Assembly (NCBI GenBank): GCA_002633005.1
Contig: NMRA01000313.1
Coordinates: 1-64,000, forward strand
Direction: 5' to 3'
DNA length: 64,000 nt
Origin: Phoronis australis
Taxonomy: Eukaryota > Phoronida > Phoronidae
Below are positions 42,091 to 55,814 of the stretch, one piece after another. Every line of letters starts with the position of its first letter. The first letter of the stretch is position 1. A program made the position numbers and the translations under genes. The notes beneath the pieces were generated by a model. The model made no database searches. It worked only from the letters and a program-made list of their open reading frames with translations, and had not been told where the DNA came from.

Positions 42091-44180
42091 CATTAACTTG
42101 TAGCGCTCTTGGACTAATTGGCACACCTCGTCGAAACTGCAGGTAGCTCATTGAAACTTATTGTGCATGCTGGATATGGATATGAGGTTGTGGGATGCCT
42201 ACTATGATGTGGATAGGTTATCGTTTTGTGTTTTTGAGTGACTTTCTTCAGTTGAGGTGTTGACGGGGAACTGAGCAGTTCTCACCGGTTTTTACCAGGC
42301 ATCGCACACAACACTGTATTTGCTGCCTTTCTCTCGTTCTCTTGAAAACTGTAAATTGTATGAACAGAATGATAAGTGGAGTCATTTCACCTCAACAGCT
42401 GCACTGAGAGATTATTCTGTCACTTGTGTATTTGCCCTTCCACTTGCATCAAAAAAGAAGACAAGCTCAGAAAAAAATGTGTCAAACACGCAAAATTGCC
42501 ATTTTCAGCCCCAAACCACCAGTTTCCTGCCAATGCTCTACGCAATCCAACGTTAGGTTCTCTATTACAGACTCATCATTTATGGCAAGATAGTGCAGCT
42601 GTTCAATAGCATTTTTGTAATTTTGATTTGTTTGAGAACGACTTGAAATTACTGCAGATTCCTCAGTCGCTGCAGTGCAATGAAGCAACGTTATAGGGAG
42701 CCGCCATTTTGAAATAATGGGAAATAGCGTACTAGCGAACTTTTCTCATTCACACCATCATGAGCACAAGCAAACCAGACGCACTGATCCTTTTTGCCGT
42801 GTGTACGTCAAAACTGTCGTCGCACCTGGCATACCCAAATAATTTATATTATTCTAAAACCCCATCAAACCCCACACCCCACGATTCCCTCGAGTCGATC
42901 CACGACGGCCTCGACACCAGAACCCGGCCACGACCTACAAGCCTTCGACCCACGACTTGTGCCATGAGAAGTGTCTTTGCGGCTTTTGACACGTTTAGTA
43001 ATCATATTACAGTACTTCGCTGAATGACTTTCTCAGACTTAACTACACGCAAATCTGCTCTGGCTCAAACTAGGCTGGTAGTCAAAAACGCAAAGTGGTG
43101 CAGCAACTATTTCGTTTCTGCAGTGATGTTTAATAGCCGCGTGCTTGAAACACATATATGCACAATAAACACACATTATGTGGCCGATTTAACCGGTGTG
43201 TTATTCATAGTGTATAAGGACATTATCGTAAACAAAAGTCATCGACAGTAGAAAGATGCATTCCGAAAAGGCTCAGTCACAATTTCTAGGCTTCACATTT
43301 CCTGAACATAAATTTTAAGCACCGATTTGTCTGTACAACAGACCACATTTACACTTCAGTCCATCAGCCATGCCAGTTTGTTTGCGCAAAGCGCTGCCTG
43401 TTGACGAATCGACTAGCCAATCAGAAACGCCGGTGTAAAAAAATTTACAGAGGAAATTTAAGTGATACCTGCGTGCTGGCGCGGCTACCGCCCCACCTAG
43501 CGGCACGCAGGGAACCAGCGAGCTAAACTTAGAGAGATGGTACGGTAACGTGAATGGACGTATTTCTACATTTTATTATTTGCTTTCTGTCGTATACTCG
43601 TTTACAATATACTTCATGTAGAGTTGAGGTATTTTTAAGCAGACAGGTTTTTACACGGTGATTACACATTCGTCGGTTTGTCGCGCTCTCCCAAAAAACT
43701 TGATTCTGCTCACTGAAGAGCAGACGGATACTTTGCCGGGAACTACAGTTGTAATGTTGGTAGGTTTTTTGATTTGATTTGGTTGCGTTGTTTTTTTTTT
43801 CTGTTTTTGACTTCGAAACTTGCCGAATCGACTCTAAGCACAAAAAATCTTTAAACCAAGTTTATCCTCTAAAAGTTTCCCAAAATAGTCCTCTTAACAT
43901 TTCAAATTTGAGTCATGTTCCTGCAATCTGAAATCCGTACGGTTTCAACTGATCCTTTTGTATCCTCTGTTGTTTGACCAGCAAACGTAAATTAATCCCT
44001 GTTCTGTCAGAGTGACACAAGAATTCCCGAGGCATATTTCAAATTTTCAGAAATCTCCTCCTGAACCTTTGCATTCATGAATTATTATTATTCTCGCCTT
44101 CCTTGAATTAAAGTGCGTAAAGCTGATAGTACACTTAGTTTTTGAGTAGAGTTGTTTATTTTTGATAATTTAACACAGGG

Positions 44181-44318
44181 CAGTGCTCGAAGCTTAGCTT
44201 GACGGTAAGTCGCACGGCTTGACAAAAATCCTAAGTCGCTTAACTGGGTTTTACACATGTCGCCAAACAATGATCTGAGGTCACTCTGGCGACCTGCAGG
44301 TCACCGAATCGAGCACTG
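44181..44318. mobile_element. Possible hAT-like MITE, 138 bp
   Basis: Perfect 10-bp terminal inverted repeats CAGTGCTCGA / TCGAGCACTG. CAGTG-type ends are usual for hAT elements, but no clear 8-bp target duplication is visible. Confidence 0.5.
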
Positions 44319-46635
44319 AGTGTGTTAGTTGGTGATGGTATCATTTGTTTCTTGTTAACATTTTTGTTTGTACCCCATTTGCTTGTTACCATTTTTGTTC
44401 GTTGCTTATTTGATTGTGAACATTTTTGTTCATTGCTTTCAGTGAAGACGCTTCAATAACGGAGGATATATTGTACCAGCATTGTTAGTATAGAGATAAG
44501 ATTCTTTTTGATATTTCTGCTTTACTCAGACGTTTGAAGTAATATGCACTGCACCCACTCGATTTTGATATGAATGGGGTTTCTGGTTTGTTATACGAAC
44601 GGAGAACAATTCGGACACTCCGATTGGTTGAAAGTTAAGAATTGATCTCTAGCTCGTACAGCAACATCAGGCTAAACCAATACTCTCCACTCAAGCGTAG
44701 GGGCTCTGTAATTGACACAGATTAACAAATTATTAACTAAAATAGTTGAAACATTTACCATACCTTTCCGACTTATTCCAGGACCATTTGTTTGCTGCAC
44801 CTTCCACACCTCCATTCATACTACCGGTCTTTCAGATCTACTATGTTGCAATTGTCTAGAATTACACGGGATTTCAACGTTTTGTTAAGTGATGTGCTGA
44901 CTAGGAAATTTGAAACACAAGTATTGAAAATTTACGATAACACCGTATATGTAGCCTAATTGTATAATGTGAAGCTTATGTAACTGATCTTGAGGCACGC
45001 ATGATGACTAGTCAGAGCAGACAAATTTAATATTGTTACGTACACCTGTATAGTAATAAAACTTCCAGGTGTTATTAATCATCAGTCATCAATAAGAATA
45101 CTAATCCCGAGTTTGGGCTTTTTTTGTCCGTTTTTTTTTTGCACACAATGTTATGTTATACCGCTTTTGACGCGTTAATTGGATGTTATGCAACTTGATT
45201 ATACTTCGAATACATCTTTATTTTTCGGCAAGTGTCTGATTTGATGTACACGGCATTTCACACATTAATCTATCCGAACTGCTAAATTGTCGATATTTTA
45301 ATGTACACTGTATAGATGGATATAAAAATGCCAGAATGAAATACATGACTCTATGCTAGATTGTCATTCAACAAAGTTTGAACATGTTTTGTGGTGATTT
45401 TAATTGTTCATTTTACCACTCCCCTTACCTTAAAACATTGTGCAACTAGATCCTAAAACCATGAAAAGGAAAATCCTGCGTCCTATAAATTAAGTGACAA
45501 GAACCGGTTCAAAAATCTCTGAAAACATACCGAGTTTCTATTCTATCTGGCTAATGATACCCGTGTGTGGCATTTTTATTTCCTGCGGCGTCGTAATGAG
45601 GTTATGTTGCTTATGTTTTTATCTTCGTGTTTCGGGGCATCTGTTTTGTTTGTGTGTCTGTGAACAGTTTAACTCAAAAAGTCGCTTATGAGTGACTAGC
45701 AAAAATTGCTCTTTCAGAATTTTTATGGAGAAAATCAAAATGTATTAAAAACGAAAACAAAATGAAAGTTTAGAAAACTGTCACGGCTGTTGTATTAAAG
45801 AATTCATCTGGAATATTTATACGAAACAAAATTTGGCAATGTTTTTTCATTGTCACCCATGTTTTGCTGTGAATGTGACTCTTTTTCCTACATTTAACCA
45901 GAATCACATTACATCATGTCCCAATCAATGACCCGTAAAATGACGCTCGAAAAATACTAAAAGAGTTCCCACCATGATCACGTGCCTGAAAACAAATTTC
46001 ACTTAACATCTTATGAGATTTAATATCATTGAGTATACAAGTTGCTAAGAAACAAGCCTTAGATTAAAAAAGGATTTTTTTTCTGGTGTTGTACGTAATG
46101 GGTGGAAGGCCGTCTCCGCCGTTTTTGCGTTAAGTACGATACTGAGGAATTGTGAGGAATGTCCGCACAAAGCCGCTTTTTTAGACATGAAAAGGAGCGT
46201 TTGTGAACGATGTAGCAACAGCAGTTTGGCTGAGAACGTGTCTGTGTTCAAATTTCCTAAATACGTGAAAGTTGTTTCCTTTACTGATTATGCATGTACT
46301 CACAGCTGTTCAAGTACTCACCAGGTGGCGGTTGCTAAAAATTTAAATATTTATGGCATCTTTAATCCCTCAAGACTTCTGACCAAATTATAATATTGTA
46401 CTTTTTTATTCAATATAATAGGTACGGTACAGATCACACAATTACACGATGCAAAAACTTTTTGTTTTGGTCAAGGAACAGTTAAGTGTCATCTTACAGG
46501 GCTGATATGTAAAAAGGTAATTTGACATTGGAGAAAAAACAAGCGGAGTCTATGGTTCATTCAGAATAAGCAAACAAGGTCAAAACCTTGCCAGCTCTCT
46601 ATACGTTTACCACACTTCATTTTGTGACTTCATTT

Positions 46636-46708
46636 TGTGTGTGTGTTTGTGTGTGTGTCTGTTTGTGTGCGTGCGTGCGTGCGTGCGTGTGCGTGTGTGT
46701 GCGTGCAT
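46636..46708. repeat. (GT)n / (CGTG)n microsatellite
   Basis: Interrupted GT repeat with a CGTG-rich core (GTGCGTGCGTGCGTGCGTG). Confidence 0.93.
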
Positions 46709-49499
46709 GTGTGGATTTTTCAGTGTGGCTGTAACTATACGCAAGATACATGTACGTGTGAGACTGGTTTTTAAGAGTCAACGATTCTTCACTGTGGAAG
46801 GTTAGGCCTACGGACAATAGCTTCTATTTTTGAAGGTGTGCTGACCATTGCTTCGAAGTTCCATGTTTTAACTGCCTGTTTATCACAGGATAAATCAGGT
46901 TGTGTACAGCTGTCAGTACGACAGTGTTGATAATTTATGAGACTTGTTTTTATTGAGTGATATGGAGTTATTGGATTAAAGAGTTTTATTTTTTCTAAAT
47001 AATTATTGAATAAATACTATTTACGTATCACTGCAAACATTCACATCTGGTCTGAAAATTGTATGTATAAACACACAATATAGTATCGGAAATAACTATT
47101 TGAATTAGTCATGAGCAAGTATTTATTATAATACCTCAACAATGAGTAACTGACAATATACAGATTAGAATTAAATTAAAATGCTCTGGTGATAGGAACT
47201 GGTCATGAGAGATGAGTTCAGACAATGAAAAGGGATTGCTTTGAACAACCATCAATATAGACTTGGATACAAATCCTATATGGCTTTTACTTGTCGTAAG
47301 AGCCCGTGTGCCAAACGGCATTCGGACCGCGGACTCCATACCTCCTCCGAACTAGCCGTTTACAACGTGTAGCTTCAACATCAGAGGGATCAATGACAGA
47401 TAACAACTTCCAAATTGTCTTTCGTGGTATAGTTAAACCCTTTGCTACGCACTTCTCATGCGCGCATCTATTCTTGTTATTTTATGCATCAGGCTAATTC
47501 GATCGTTTTCAAGTTGTGTTGCAAAGAAAATATTCTTACTAGTGCGTTGAACAGTCAAACCGCCAAACTAACGTAGAAGTCTTCAATCCCTGGCTAACCC
47601 AACAACACGTTTGCTTTTAAGAGGTATCAACAGTTTTTATTAATCAAATGAATCACACGCGTATTCTCAAACATTCTTAAGTGATCTCAGCCACTACAAA
47701 TATCACTTTCATCAACAAGTCTGCTTTCAAAAACGAGTGACTTGATAGTTATGACTGACAAGTACCTATTTACTTTCGAGATAACTATTACCAAATAAAT
47801 CACTGGCAGAATTATGTTTTCAGGATTCACACGAATCCGAGACGCGAATGTTTTTGGATTTTGTGGCTGATTTTGTTTTCCTGACGACGTTTTTTTAATT
47901 TTTAGTTCTGTTCCAGTCCCAGTGGGGTAAAAACCCCTGAATCCACCCCGTAAATCCAGCACCGTGGATGTGTTGTTGGACGTCATGCCTGAACTCCAAA
48001 TTATACTTCTGATAAAGTGAAGAGTGAGACAGTTAGTTATGCGACCCGGCATTCCCTTGCCAGCTCTTCATACTTCTAAATTTTGTTTTAATCTGCGACT
48101 ATTCATTTCATTTTCCACGTTTGAAAAAAATACGTTAAATCGTTACTGTGACAAAATTCTGTCAGTCGTTAAAGACAATGCTTCCGGGCATTATATGCTC
48201 AAACCGGCAAACTTTAAAATTTGTCCGATAACTAAATCAGGTTTCTCTCACCCAAAACGAGAACCCGATTCCACTAATCGAGTGAGACATTAACGATTTC
48301 TCGTCACGAGGCTTTTGCTGCAGACATGAGCTGTATAAACTGAGGTAACTTGAATTCGAAGCGCGTACCTATTCGTTTACACTTGGTCTCAGGGCGCAAT
48401 AAACCACTTGCCGGTTTCCATACCTAGCAAAAAAGTAGGGACACTAAAAACTTCCCTCTTATTGAGCAATATCACACAGGGTCTATTGCAGTGCACGTGG
48501 GAAACCATTATGACGCCAAGGGAGGTGGTACAAAATTCCCTCTTGCTTCATGTCTCGTAAAAGGTCTATTTTCTTGGCACACACCCGATGTTATCGTGCG
48601 ACTAAAATCGTTTGGGGCAAAACTAAATATTCTTAAACAAACTTTGTAAAAAAACATTCGACAGCTCATTCAAGCGAATTTTTAATCAAAGTTTGCTGTC
48701 AAAACACAACAGCATTAAAACTGGAAACTATTTTGTTTGCAAACACATTAAATAATTTTGAATGGCAAACTCTTAACTGTCGCCGTCGACACATTTAATA
48801 AATGTCAAACACAGTCATACAAACTGGCGAGTGAACAAGTAACTGGCTCTTTTTACTCCGTTTTAACAAAACTCGACTTGTATGCAAGCTTTACTCTTTA
48901 CTAACAATTAAACGTTAAGGCAAATATGTATTGTATGCGAAAAGTGTTATCTTCTCGGATTCGAGCAAATATAGGTATTGAAGAAGCGCGGACAATGATT
49001 ACATACAATGGTGCTTAAACGTCATCGGGAGCTTGATGGGAGCATAGCTTTGCGTTGTCAGGTTGAGCGCGCTTCACCAAACGTATCGCACACATTTTGT
49101 GGAAGACGACTCTAGGAAGTAATATATCGTGCAGAAACAAGCTGGCCGATGTCGTAATGAACTAATGAACTGTACATGGTGAATCGTAAGTGCTATCCAA
49201 GTTTGAAATTCTGTTATTTTAACAAAGCGATTACAAAACTAAAATCCATAAAATGGAAAATAGCTTCTGAGTTAGACCTCTTTGTCACCACAAATCCGGT
49301 CTCAATTTGTTCGTAACTCAAATGGCGTGGTTTCTAGGCTTTAAAAATGGACGTCTCGTCAGTAATTCTTTGAGCCAATACTCGGAATATAAAACTACTC
49401 GCCGTGATAAGCATAATTATAAAACTTGGTCTCAAACTATGACGTCCTCGCCGTCAGTTCTTTCCAAATCCAAGTATTTCCACTGACTTGATTACGTTT

Positions 49500-49722
49500 A
49501 AAACACAACTAAACTTTTTGTTTGAAAGCTTGATACAGGGTCGCTCGTAGGGTTGAAACAATCTCCTTTCTTCAGGTGCGCAGCTATATAGCTAAGTGTT
49601 TAAGTTGTTTGTTATGTCTATCGGTGTTGCGCTACCTACATGTACACGTAGCTGCACACTTGAAGAAAGGAGATTAATTCGACGTTACGTGCGACTTCAA
49701 ACAAAAAGTTTAGTCGTGTTTT
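49500..49722. mobile_element. Foldback element, 223 bp
   Basis: Arms share AACTAAACTTTTTGTTTGAA (one mismatch) and ATCTCCTTTCTTCA plus a GCAGCTA, inverted at the right side, with a diverged spacer between the two matching blocks of each arm. Confidence 0.75.
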
Positions 49723-52218
49723 CAATGAAGTTTGTATTAACGAAGGCTGCTACCAAACTATACTGTCTGATTTGATTAAGGAAGCTTTTTGGACTGATTT
49801 CACGGAAAGTTGTCAGAAGATATATTTTACGGCGGACGCGGGTTTTATGGTGCTTTAAATGCGAACACGATTGCGAGGAAAAGGGAATTTACTGATAGTT
49901 TCCACTGTTGACAGCTCGCTTGTATTGTATTTTGCCGTTAAATTGCACGGCATACATCCACAAATTAATTATTCGAATTTAACTTGAGGCATCCGACTGT
50001 ATGTGATGCCTCAATGGCGACATTTTTATTCAGAATAATTCAATATTGACAAAATTAACGTGTGAGTTGTAAAAATAAAAAGGGATTTAAATCAATCAAT
50101 AAAATGAGCAGTTGAATTGTTTGCTGAAATGAAAAACACACAATCGAATCTCGTATTGTTCCTTTAGCGTAAAATTAGACATTCCACCTCCAATTCAGCG
50201 GTCATATTTCAATCCGGAGAAAAGTAGAAGTATCATTTTAAAAATGTAGTAAAGTCCCTTTGGTGACAGATTCAGAGGTTAGCCATTTTAAGAAACATGA
50301 CCAAATGTACATACAGAAGGAATTGAAAATGTGCAATCCTCCAGTAAAATGTGCCAACAGGAAACCAAAATTCCAAGAAAGGCCTTCAAAAAATAATAAA
50401 TATAATTATGCGTTATGTGTAAAAAATCAAAGTAGGCAAAATGTCTCAAAGTCTGAAAAACACAATTTTTGATCACGAAATCAAAAAGTAAAAAATATCT
50501 TTGCAGCAAACTACTTTTTGTATAAAAGCAAATATAGCTTTAATTGAAATTGCCATTAACGTTGATTCTCCTAGCGTGACTGACGTATGCTCAAGAGTTA
50601 AATCCTGTTATTTGCAATCTGCAAAAGGAATGATTTATTGTGAAAAAGCGATCAACTGAAAGATTGATATTACTCGTATAACGCATAATGTATCGGATGT
50701 TTAGTGATATCTTATCTGCCACTAATTTGACGCTGTTTGGACCCACAAATAGGAAAAAACATTCACTGCCTGAAAGTCATATGACATTTTCAAAAAAATT
50801 GCAGGTTACACTTTTTCTGTTTCGAGTAACCACGGGGGCTGCCCTTTTGAAATTAACAAAATCGCGTTTACATTAATTGGTGTGTTCCGACAACGGTTGC
50901 CCCATGTATGCTAAAGGAGAGTTCAGAGGGCTTAGGATTGAGCAGGTCCACAGCCATAATAATAATTAACGACGTGATTAGTACGCTGTAAGTCTGGTCT
51001 AATCATTATTATTGTCGCTTTTAATTTTGACATTTTGTATTTTGTTGACTGGGTCCAAAGGGCCAAAATGACGTCATGCTAAACAAGCAATCGTTTAGTC
51101 AAATGTTTTGCCTAAATTTCACTCACTGATATGCGCAGTCGGCTACACCATGTACTTGTGTATATGCATGGTTTGAATTAGGCGCTATTGGCGTTTTTCG
51201 TCCATTTTTAATACTTTTCATGGAATAGTAAGTGTTCAGTTGAAGTACACGTCAGCGTGTGTCATATTTTTAGCGGATAAGTCAACATGGTTAAAGTTTG
51301 TTTATGCGACATACATTTATTGATGAGATTAGACAACCACTAAAACATGTTGAACATTACACGAGTATCATGAACAGTTCAAAACCTGGTCAGCACGTCA
51401 CGAGTACGAAAGCACAGTCCTAATGTACAGAACACGCTGAATACGACACGTGACTCGGAGAGATTGGACAACTAAAGTTCAATGAATACAACATCTACAA
51501 AGAATCTCAAAGATCATATTTTAAAAATCTGTTCCTCGATTTTACCGTGCCTAATTTTGGCGCATGCGCATCATACAAGATATTTTTCTAAATCCCTGCA
51601 TGTGAACCCATCTGTCTAAGGGGAATGAGGATTCGGTGAGGGGAAATTAATATATTTCAAGAATGACCAATGAAACTGTTTCTAAGTGCTTTTTTGTTTC
51701 CTATTTTGGATAAACAGAAAAACAGCGGTTCAATATTTTGTGGAAAGTTTGAAATACAGCAGATATGAATCAATAATAAGGGTCTTTAGGTAGTTTTTAG
51801 TGCCATCTGCGGTCTTTTGATGTATGTTCATCTTTCTGGTAAGTTGCTGTGTTTCTCGAAAAAGGACTGTGCTTGAAAATGTTTAGCTGTGTAATCATGA
51901 TATAAGGTATTTACTTTTGTATTTTTTATTTCAACATTAACACTATTGGCTGTTATTTGATAGACACGTTTATTTACCTATATCCCTGTTTCAAAAATGC
52001 ACTGCCATTATTCCTTTACAGAATTGACAACATGGAACTTGAACGGAAGGAATGACGTCACAAAATCTTCCAGAACACGATCGGCTTTCGGATGGAGAAG
52101 TGAAAAGAAGGAAGTGAAATGCTCTCGAATATTTACAGAAACAAGTTAGCCATATAAGCCTGGGGTGAATAAATATCAAACGGGCACGGTCCTTTGAATT
52201 TTAGGACAGCACCACAGC

Positions 52219-53412
52219 ATGCTACCCGCACGAGGAATGAACAATAACGTCATTCGCATACGGCAATGGCAGGAGAAACGTCACAAGGCCATGTTACGTA
52301 ATCAACAGGATCTTCAACGATTCCACGAACAGAACGTCAGGCGGATGGAAATACGACATTCCTTCGTTGTTGACGCTTTGCGTGTGGAGAAAAACGTGTT
52401 TTTGTCATTTCACAAAGCTAGAGTTGACAAATGGCTGCAAGATGTGATTGAATGTCCAAGATATCCGAAAGAAAAACCGAGTGTGAAATCTGGTAAGACC
52501 AAAACGGACAAAAAGTCAGCGTACGACAAGAGTCCAGCAATTCAGGCGGCAAGTCACGTGGACAGATCGACGTCCGAAAATTTGGACATTAAGCTCCTAC
52601 CCCATATAGAGGAAAGCCAAAAAAATGTTGAGAAAGGTGTGATTTTGTCTTGTCAAGAAGAAACTGGTATCAATGAAAAAACTGATGAAATGTTGCCAAC
52701 GACTGTCGACAATCACACACGTGACGTCAGTGGAAATACACGTTGTGCGACGATAGCTGGGTTTTCCATGATATCAAAAAACGTGGTAAAAAGTGCACGG
52801 AATGTCAAATCGGTCATCGACTGCAAAGACTCGAAAAGAGAGTCAGAACACAACAGAAAGCTACAAAAAGCGTGGACAAAATTTCGGTTAACCCAGAGAG
52901 CAGTAGGCGATATTTGTGAAAATCAACGAGCACAGCGACTACAACATCTCCAGGTGAAAAAGGAATTTCTCAATGACCGTGTGAATAAATTTTCTATTCA
53001 TGAGCCCGTTAATCCCGATTTTTTGCCAAAGATACACGTAATTTCAGACAATCTAACGGAACAGGAGTCTGGCGACGATCAAAACGGAGTTGAAAATGAA
53101 CCGCGGGATCAAATTCTCCAGAGAAAGCCCTCATTCACGATGACAACTTTTGCTGTTTGTTTTCGAAACAATGCCATCATGCGCCTAGACCCTGAGCAAT
53201 TCCACGCAGACGATAAAACCGTCAGAAAACAATGGCGGTCCGAGTATGATCCAGAAGTACTTCGGAGAGAGGATGCCGAATGGCGGCGAAGAGAAGAAGA
53301 AAAAAGAAGACAGCACAAAATAAAAATGAACCAACTCTGGAACCCTATTGTTGCCACGGCGAGCGGCATCGCTGCATTTAAAAAAAATCTTAAGACATGC
53401 GTCAGAAAATAA
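52219..53412 (+). CDS. Orphan 397-residue ORF, uninterrupted, coiled-coil/basic protein
   Basis: I do not recognise this protein. It is the longest open frame in the window and is intact, so it is probably a real gene or a large last exon. Residues about 10-75 are rich in Arg/Lys/Gln/Glu with heptad-like spacing (RIRQWQEKRHKAML and following), suggesting a long helix. The middle (about 90-200) is Ser/Thr/Lys-rich and looks disordered. A second helical stretch lies near 215-265, and the C-terminal region has a charged helix (EWRRREEEKRRQHK) before NPIVATASGIAAF. No signal peptide or membrane segment is seen. A splice acceptor-like TTTTAG sits at 52198-52203 and the frame is open from it to the ATG, so an upstream exon could extend the N terminus. 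The stop overlaps an AATAAA hexamer. Confidence 0.72.
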   Translation: MLPARGMNNNVIRIRQWQEKRHKAMLRNQQDLQRFHEQNVRRMEIRHSFVVDALRVEKNVFLSFHKARVDKWLQDVIECPRYPKEKPSVKSGKTKTDKKSAYDKSPAIQAASHVDRSTSENLDIKLLPHIEESQKNVEKGVILSCQEETGINEKTDEMLPTTVDNHTRDVSGNTRCATIAGFSMISKNVVKSARNVKSVIDCKDSKRESEHNRKLQKAWTKFRLTQRAVGDICENQRAQRLQHLQVKKEFLNDRVNKFSIHEPVNPDFLPKIHVISDNLTEQESGDDQNGVENEPRDQILQRKPSFTMTTFAVCFRNNAIMRLDPEQFHADDKTVRKQWRSEYDPEVLRREDAEWRRREEEKRRQHKIKMNQLWNPIVATASGIAAFKKNLKTCVRK

Positions 53413-53413
53413 A
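53408..53413 (+). terminator. AATAAA poly(A) signal overlapping the stop codon of the 397-residue ORF
   Basis: The AATAAA hexamer at 53408-53413 contains the TAA stop (53410-53412). A GT-rich stretch with TGGTTGATTATTGT follows within about 25 bases, a plausible downstream element. If used, the 3' UTR would be extremely short. Confidence 0.4.
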
Positions 53414-55658
53414 AGAACACTAGTGGTTGATTATTGTCACGTGAGCTGGACTGCGTTCCGTAGATCCAAGACATTAGCTTCAGTTGAGCGGCTAAATTCT
53501 TTGCTTATTTTATCCAACTTTAATTTATGATTTCTTTCCCCTCACCCACCAACCACTTCAGTGGTTATCATATTTTTAAGATGTGGTACGACAGGCTTTG
53601 AGCATACTATAGCCTCGCATTCAGCCTCCGGGCGTTAGAGCGAGTTCCGTGAACAACTCGAAAACGAGGCTATTTGGTCAGATTTCACCATACCAGGCTA
53701 CGTTCTGGGTTCCTGGGCCTGACCATTTTACTCGAAATTGAACTTGACATTATTTTTATCATTTTCTAATCTACTTCTGTGCGAACTCCAGATAAGTGTT
53801 TCAGTATTATTTGGTGCTCGATGTCATAACAGCTTACGTGATAATTGTCTAATCCTGCTTTGAAATTAATCCGGCATTAAGGCTCAAAGTTCGAGTCTGA
53901 ACTCGAAATCTAGAGTTTTACACGAATTTTTAGCTCGAATCTAGGGTTCATCAAGTGCGAACTTCGACTTGAGGAATTTCAGTTGCATAAACCGTGATCT
54001 ACTTGAGTACAAATAATGGACACTCATGTTGCATTCGTAAAAAAGTAGAATACGGAAAATGACAAAAATAATTTCTAGTTCGATCTGTTGTAAAACGATA
54101 AGGCCCCGGCTCCTGATCAGTATGCGAAATTCAACATTTTAATTTTTTTGTTATTTTCCTCATTTGCTGTGATTTTCTAATGAGACAAACGTTTATTTGC
54201 TGCTCAATATGAACCAAAAAATGTGGTCGCTCGAGTGATTGAGATCAGTAGGCATGGTGATCACAATTCGCGTTCATCATCTGGATTATGACTGAAGTTA
54301 CACGTATGTCATGAGGTTGCAAAAGTGTAGTATCGGTGTTCAGATGGTTTAACCCACCGTTTGACCTTATCTTTAATTGACCAATCACGAAAGTTCACCA
54401 GACTCCCGATGGATGCGAGACGAGCGAAACAATCGCCTCTCTAGCGTGATTTTCCGTGGTTTTGCGTGATCTCGCTTTTCTCTCAAGAAACCAGTTTTAC
54501 GGAATGCTACCCAGGTGATTTTATGGTGAAACCCCGGTATGAATTGGATTCAAAATTAGCAAGAAATGCCGAATCTGTTCGTCTTCAAAGTACAACATAA
54601 CTTCATTTGTTTATGGGACTTGTTTCACGAAAGTGACTTTTAAGTCTGAAGTCTTAAAATATTTCAGACTTAAAAGTCTTAAATGAGTTCAGATAGATAT
54701 TTTGTCTTACGCTCCACACGAAATCAGAAAAATAATTAAATCTCACTTGAGCAAAGTTGCAAAGTCTCTGAAAATATACGCATAACTTCTATTTACTGAG
54801 ACAATTCTATAAACTATTTCTAGAATATGATGTGCTAAGACCAAATTCAAGTCAGGTTTTACGAAACACACCTCTGATCACAGGCTATCCTATATTTACC
54901 CCTAATGAAACGAAATAAAAAAATATTCCCACTTTGGGAATAGGCCTGTGCGAAACCGTACGGAAATTTGCAAAATGACACAATGTTCTTCAACAGCGAT
55001 GTTGCCTTATTTCAGACACAAAAGTCCAACTAATCGGTAAGTGACAGTTGCAATTATAACAATGTCGGCGCCAAAGAAACATGAAACTAAAGGTATTTTT
55101 CTGTTGTCAAATCGTAAAAATTATCACAACACGAAATCTATACACAATGCCTTGAGACGTTTTGGAACTCGAAGTCGAAATAATAATAGAAATTTTACAC
55201 GCTTCTTGTTAATTGAAGGATGCTATTTATCAAGGCTTTTAATTAACGCTCATCGCTTTACTGCAAACTTATTTCCGTGTCAAACTTACTCAATATACAT
55301 GTAATTACATGAAGTCTGTGTATCCGTGTATCTGCAAATTAGTTTTTTTGGCACTTTAGATAACGTAATGCAGCACATGACCGACTCTGTATTCACGGCC
55401 ATCTTGACGTCGGTAACTGCTTTTTATCAAAACTATTAACTGGTTTTCAGGTGTTTGTCTCGGCAAACCACGTTTCTCGCTTTATTTAGTCAGAAAGCGC
55501 TTCACTTTTGTATCAGCTGTGCCTGATAGTTAAAGTGTTTGCTGACTTCAATGTTTTTGGTTGTAGCCCAAGTCAGAGTCTGGCTGCAACTACAGTTGCC
55601 TAATTTTGAATTTCCAGATTCTTTCAGTAGAGGCGAAACTTCTGAAGTGGGCTTAGCA

Positions 55659-55814
55659 CAGTGGCGGATTTAGAGGGGAGCCAAGAGGGTCATGCTCCCC
55701 TAAAATTATCCCGGATTCCATTTAACAGGTTGGGGGTGCTAATTTCTGACGGGCAAAATCCTGGCTAATACTCTGCCCTGCCCCCCAACTCAAAATCCTG
55801 GATCCGCCTTTGTA
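55659..55814. mobile_element. MITE with CAGTGGCGGATT end, about 156 bp
   Basis: Starts CAGTGGCGGATTTAGAGGGG and ends GGATCCGCCTTTG, an imperfect inverted repeat around GGCGGAT. C- and G-rich runs inside are typical of this common non-autonomous type. Confidence 0.6.

Larger units (their letters stand above)
42091..52203. other. Intergenic region (10 kb), no gene recognised
   Basis: No coding exon could be supported. It contains a small hAT-like MITE (44181-44318), a (GT)n tract (46636-46708), a foldback (49500-49722), and a short hairpin at 43468-43511 (CCTGCGTGC/GCACGCAGG). An AATAAA near 45055 has no linked gene. The remaining sequence is AT-rich and featureless to me. Untranslated or weakly conserved exons could be missed. 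Confidence 0.5.
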
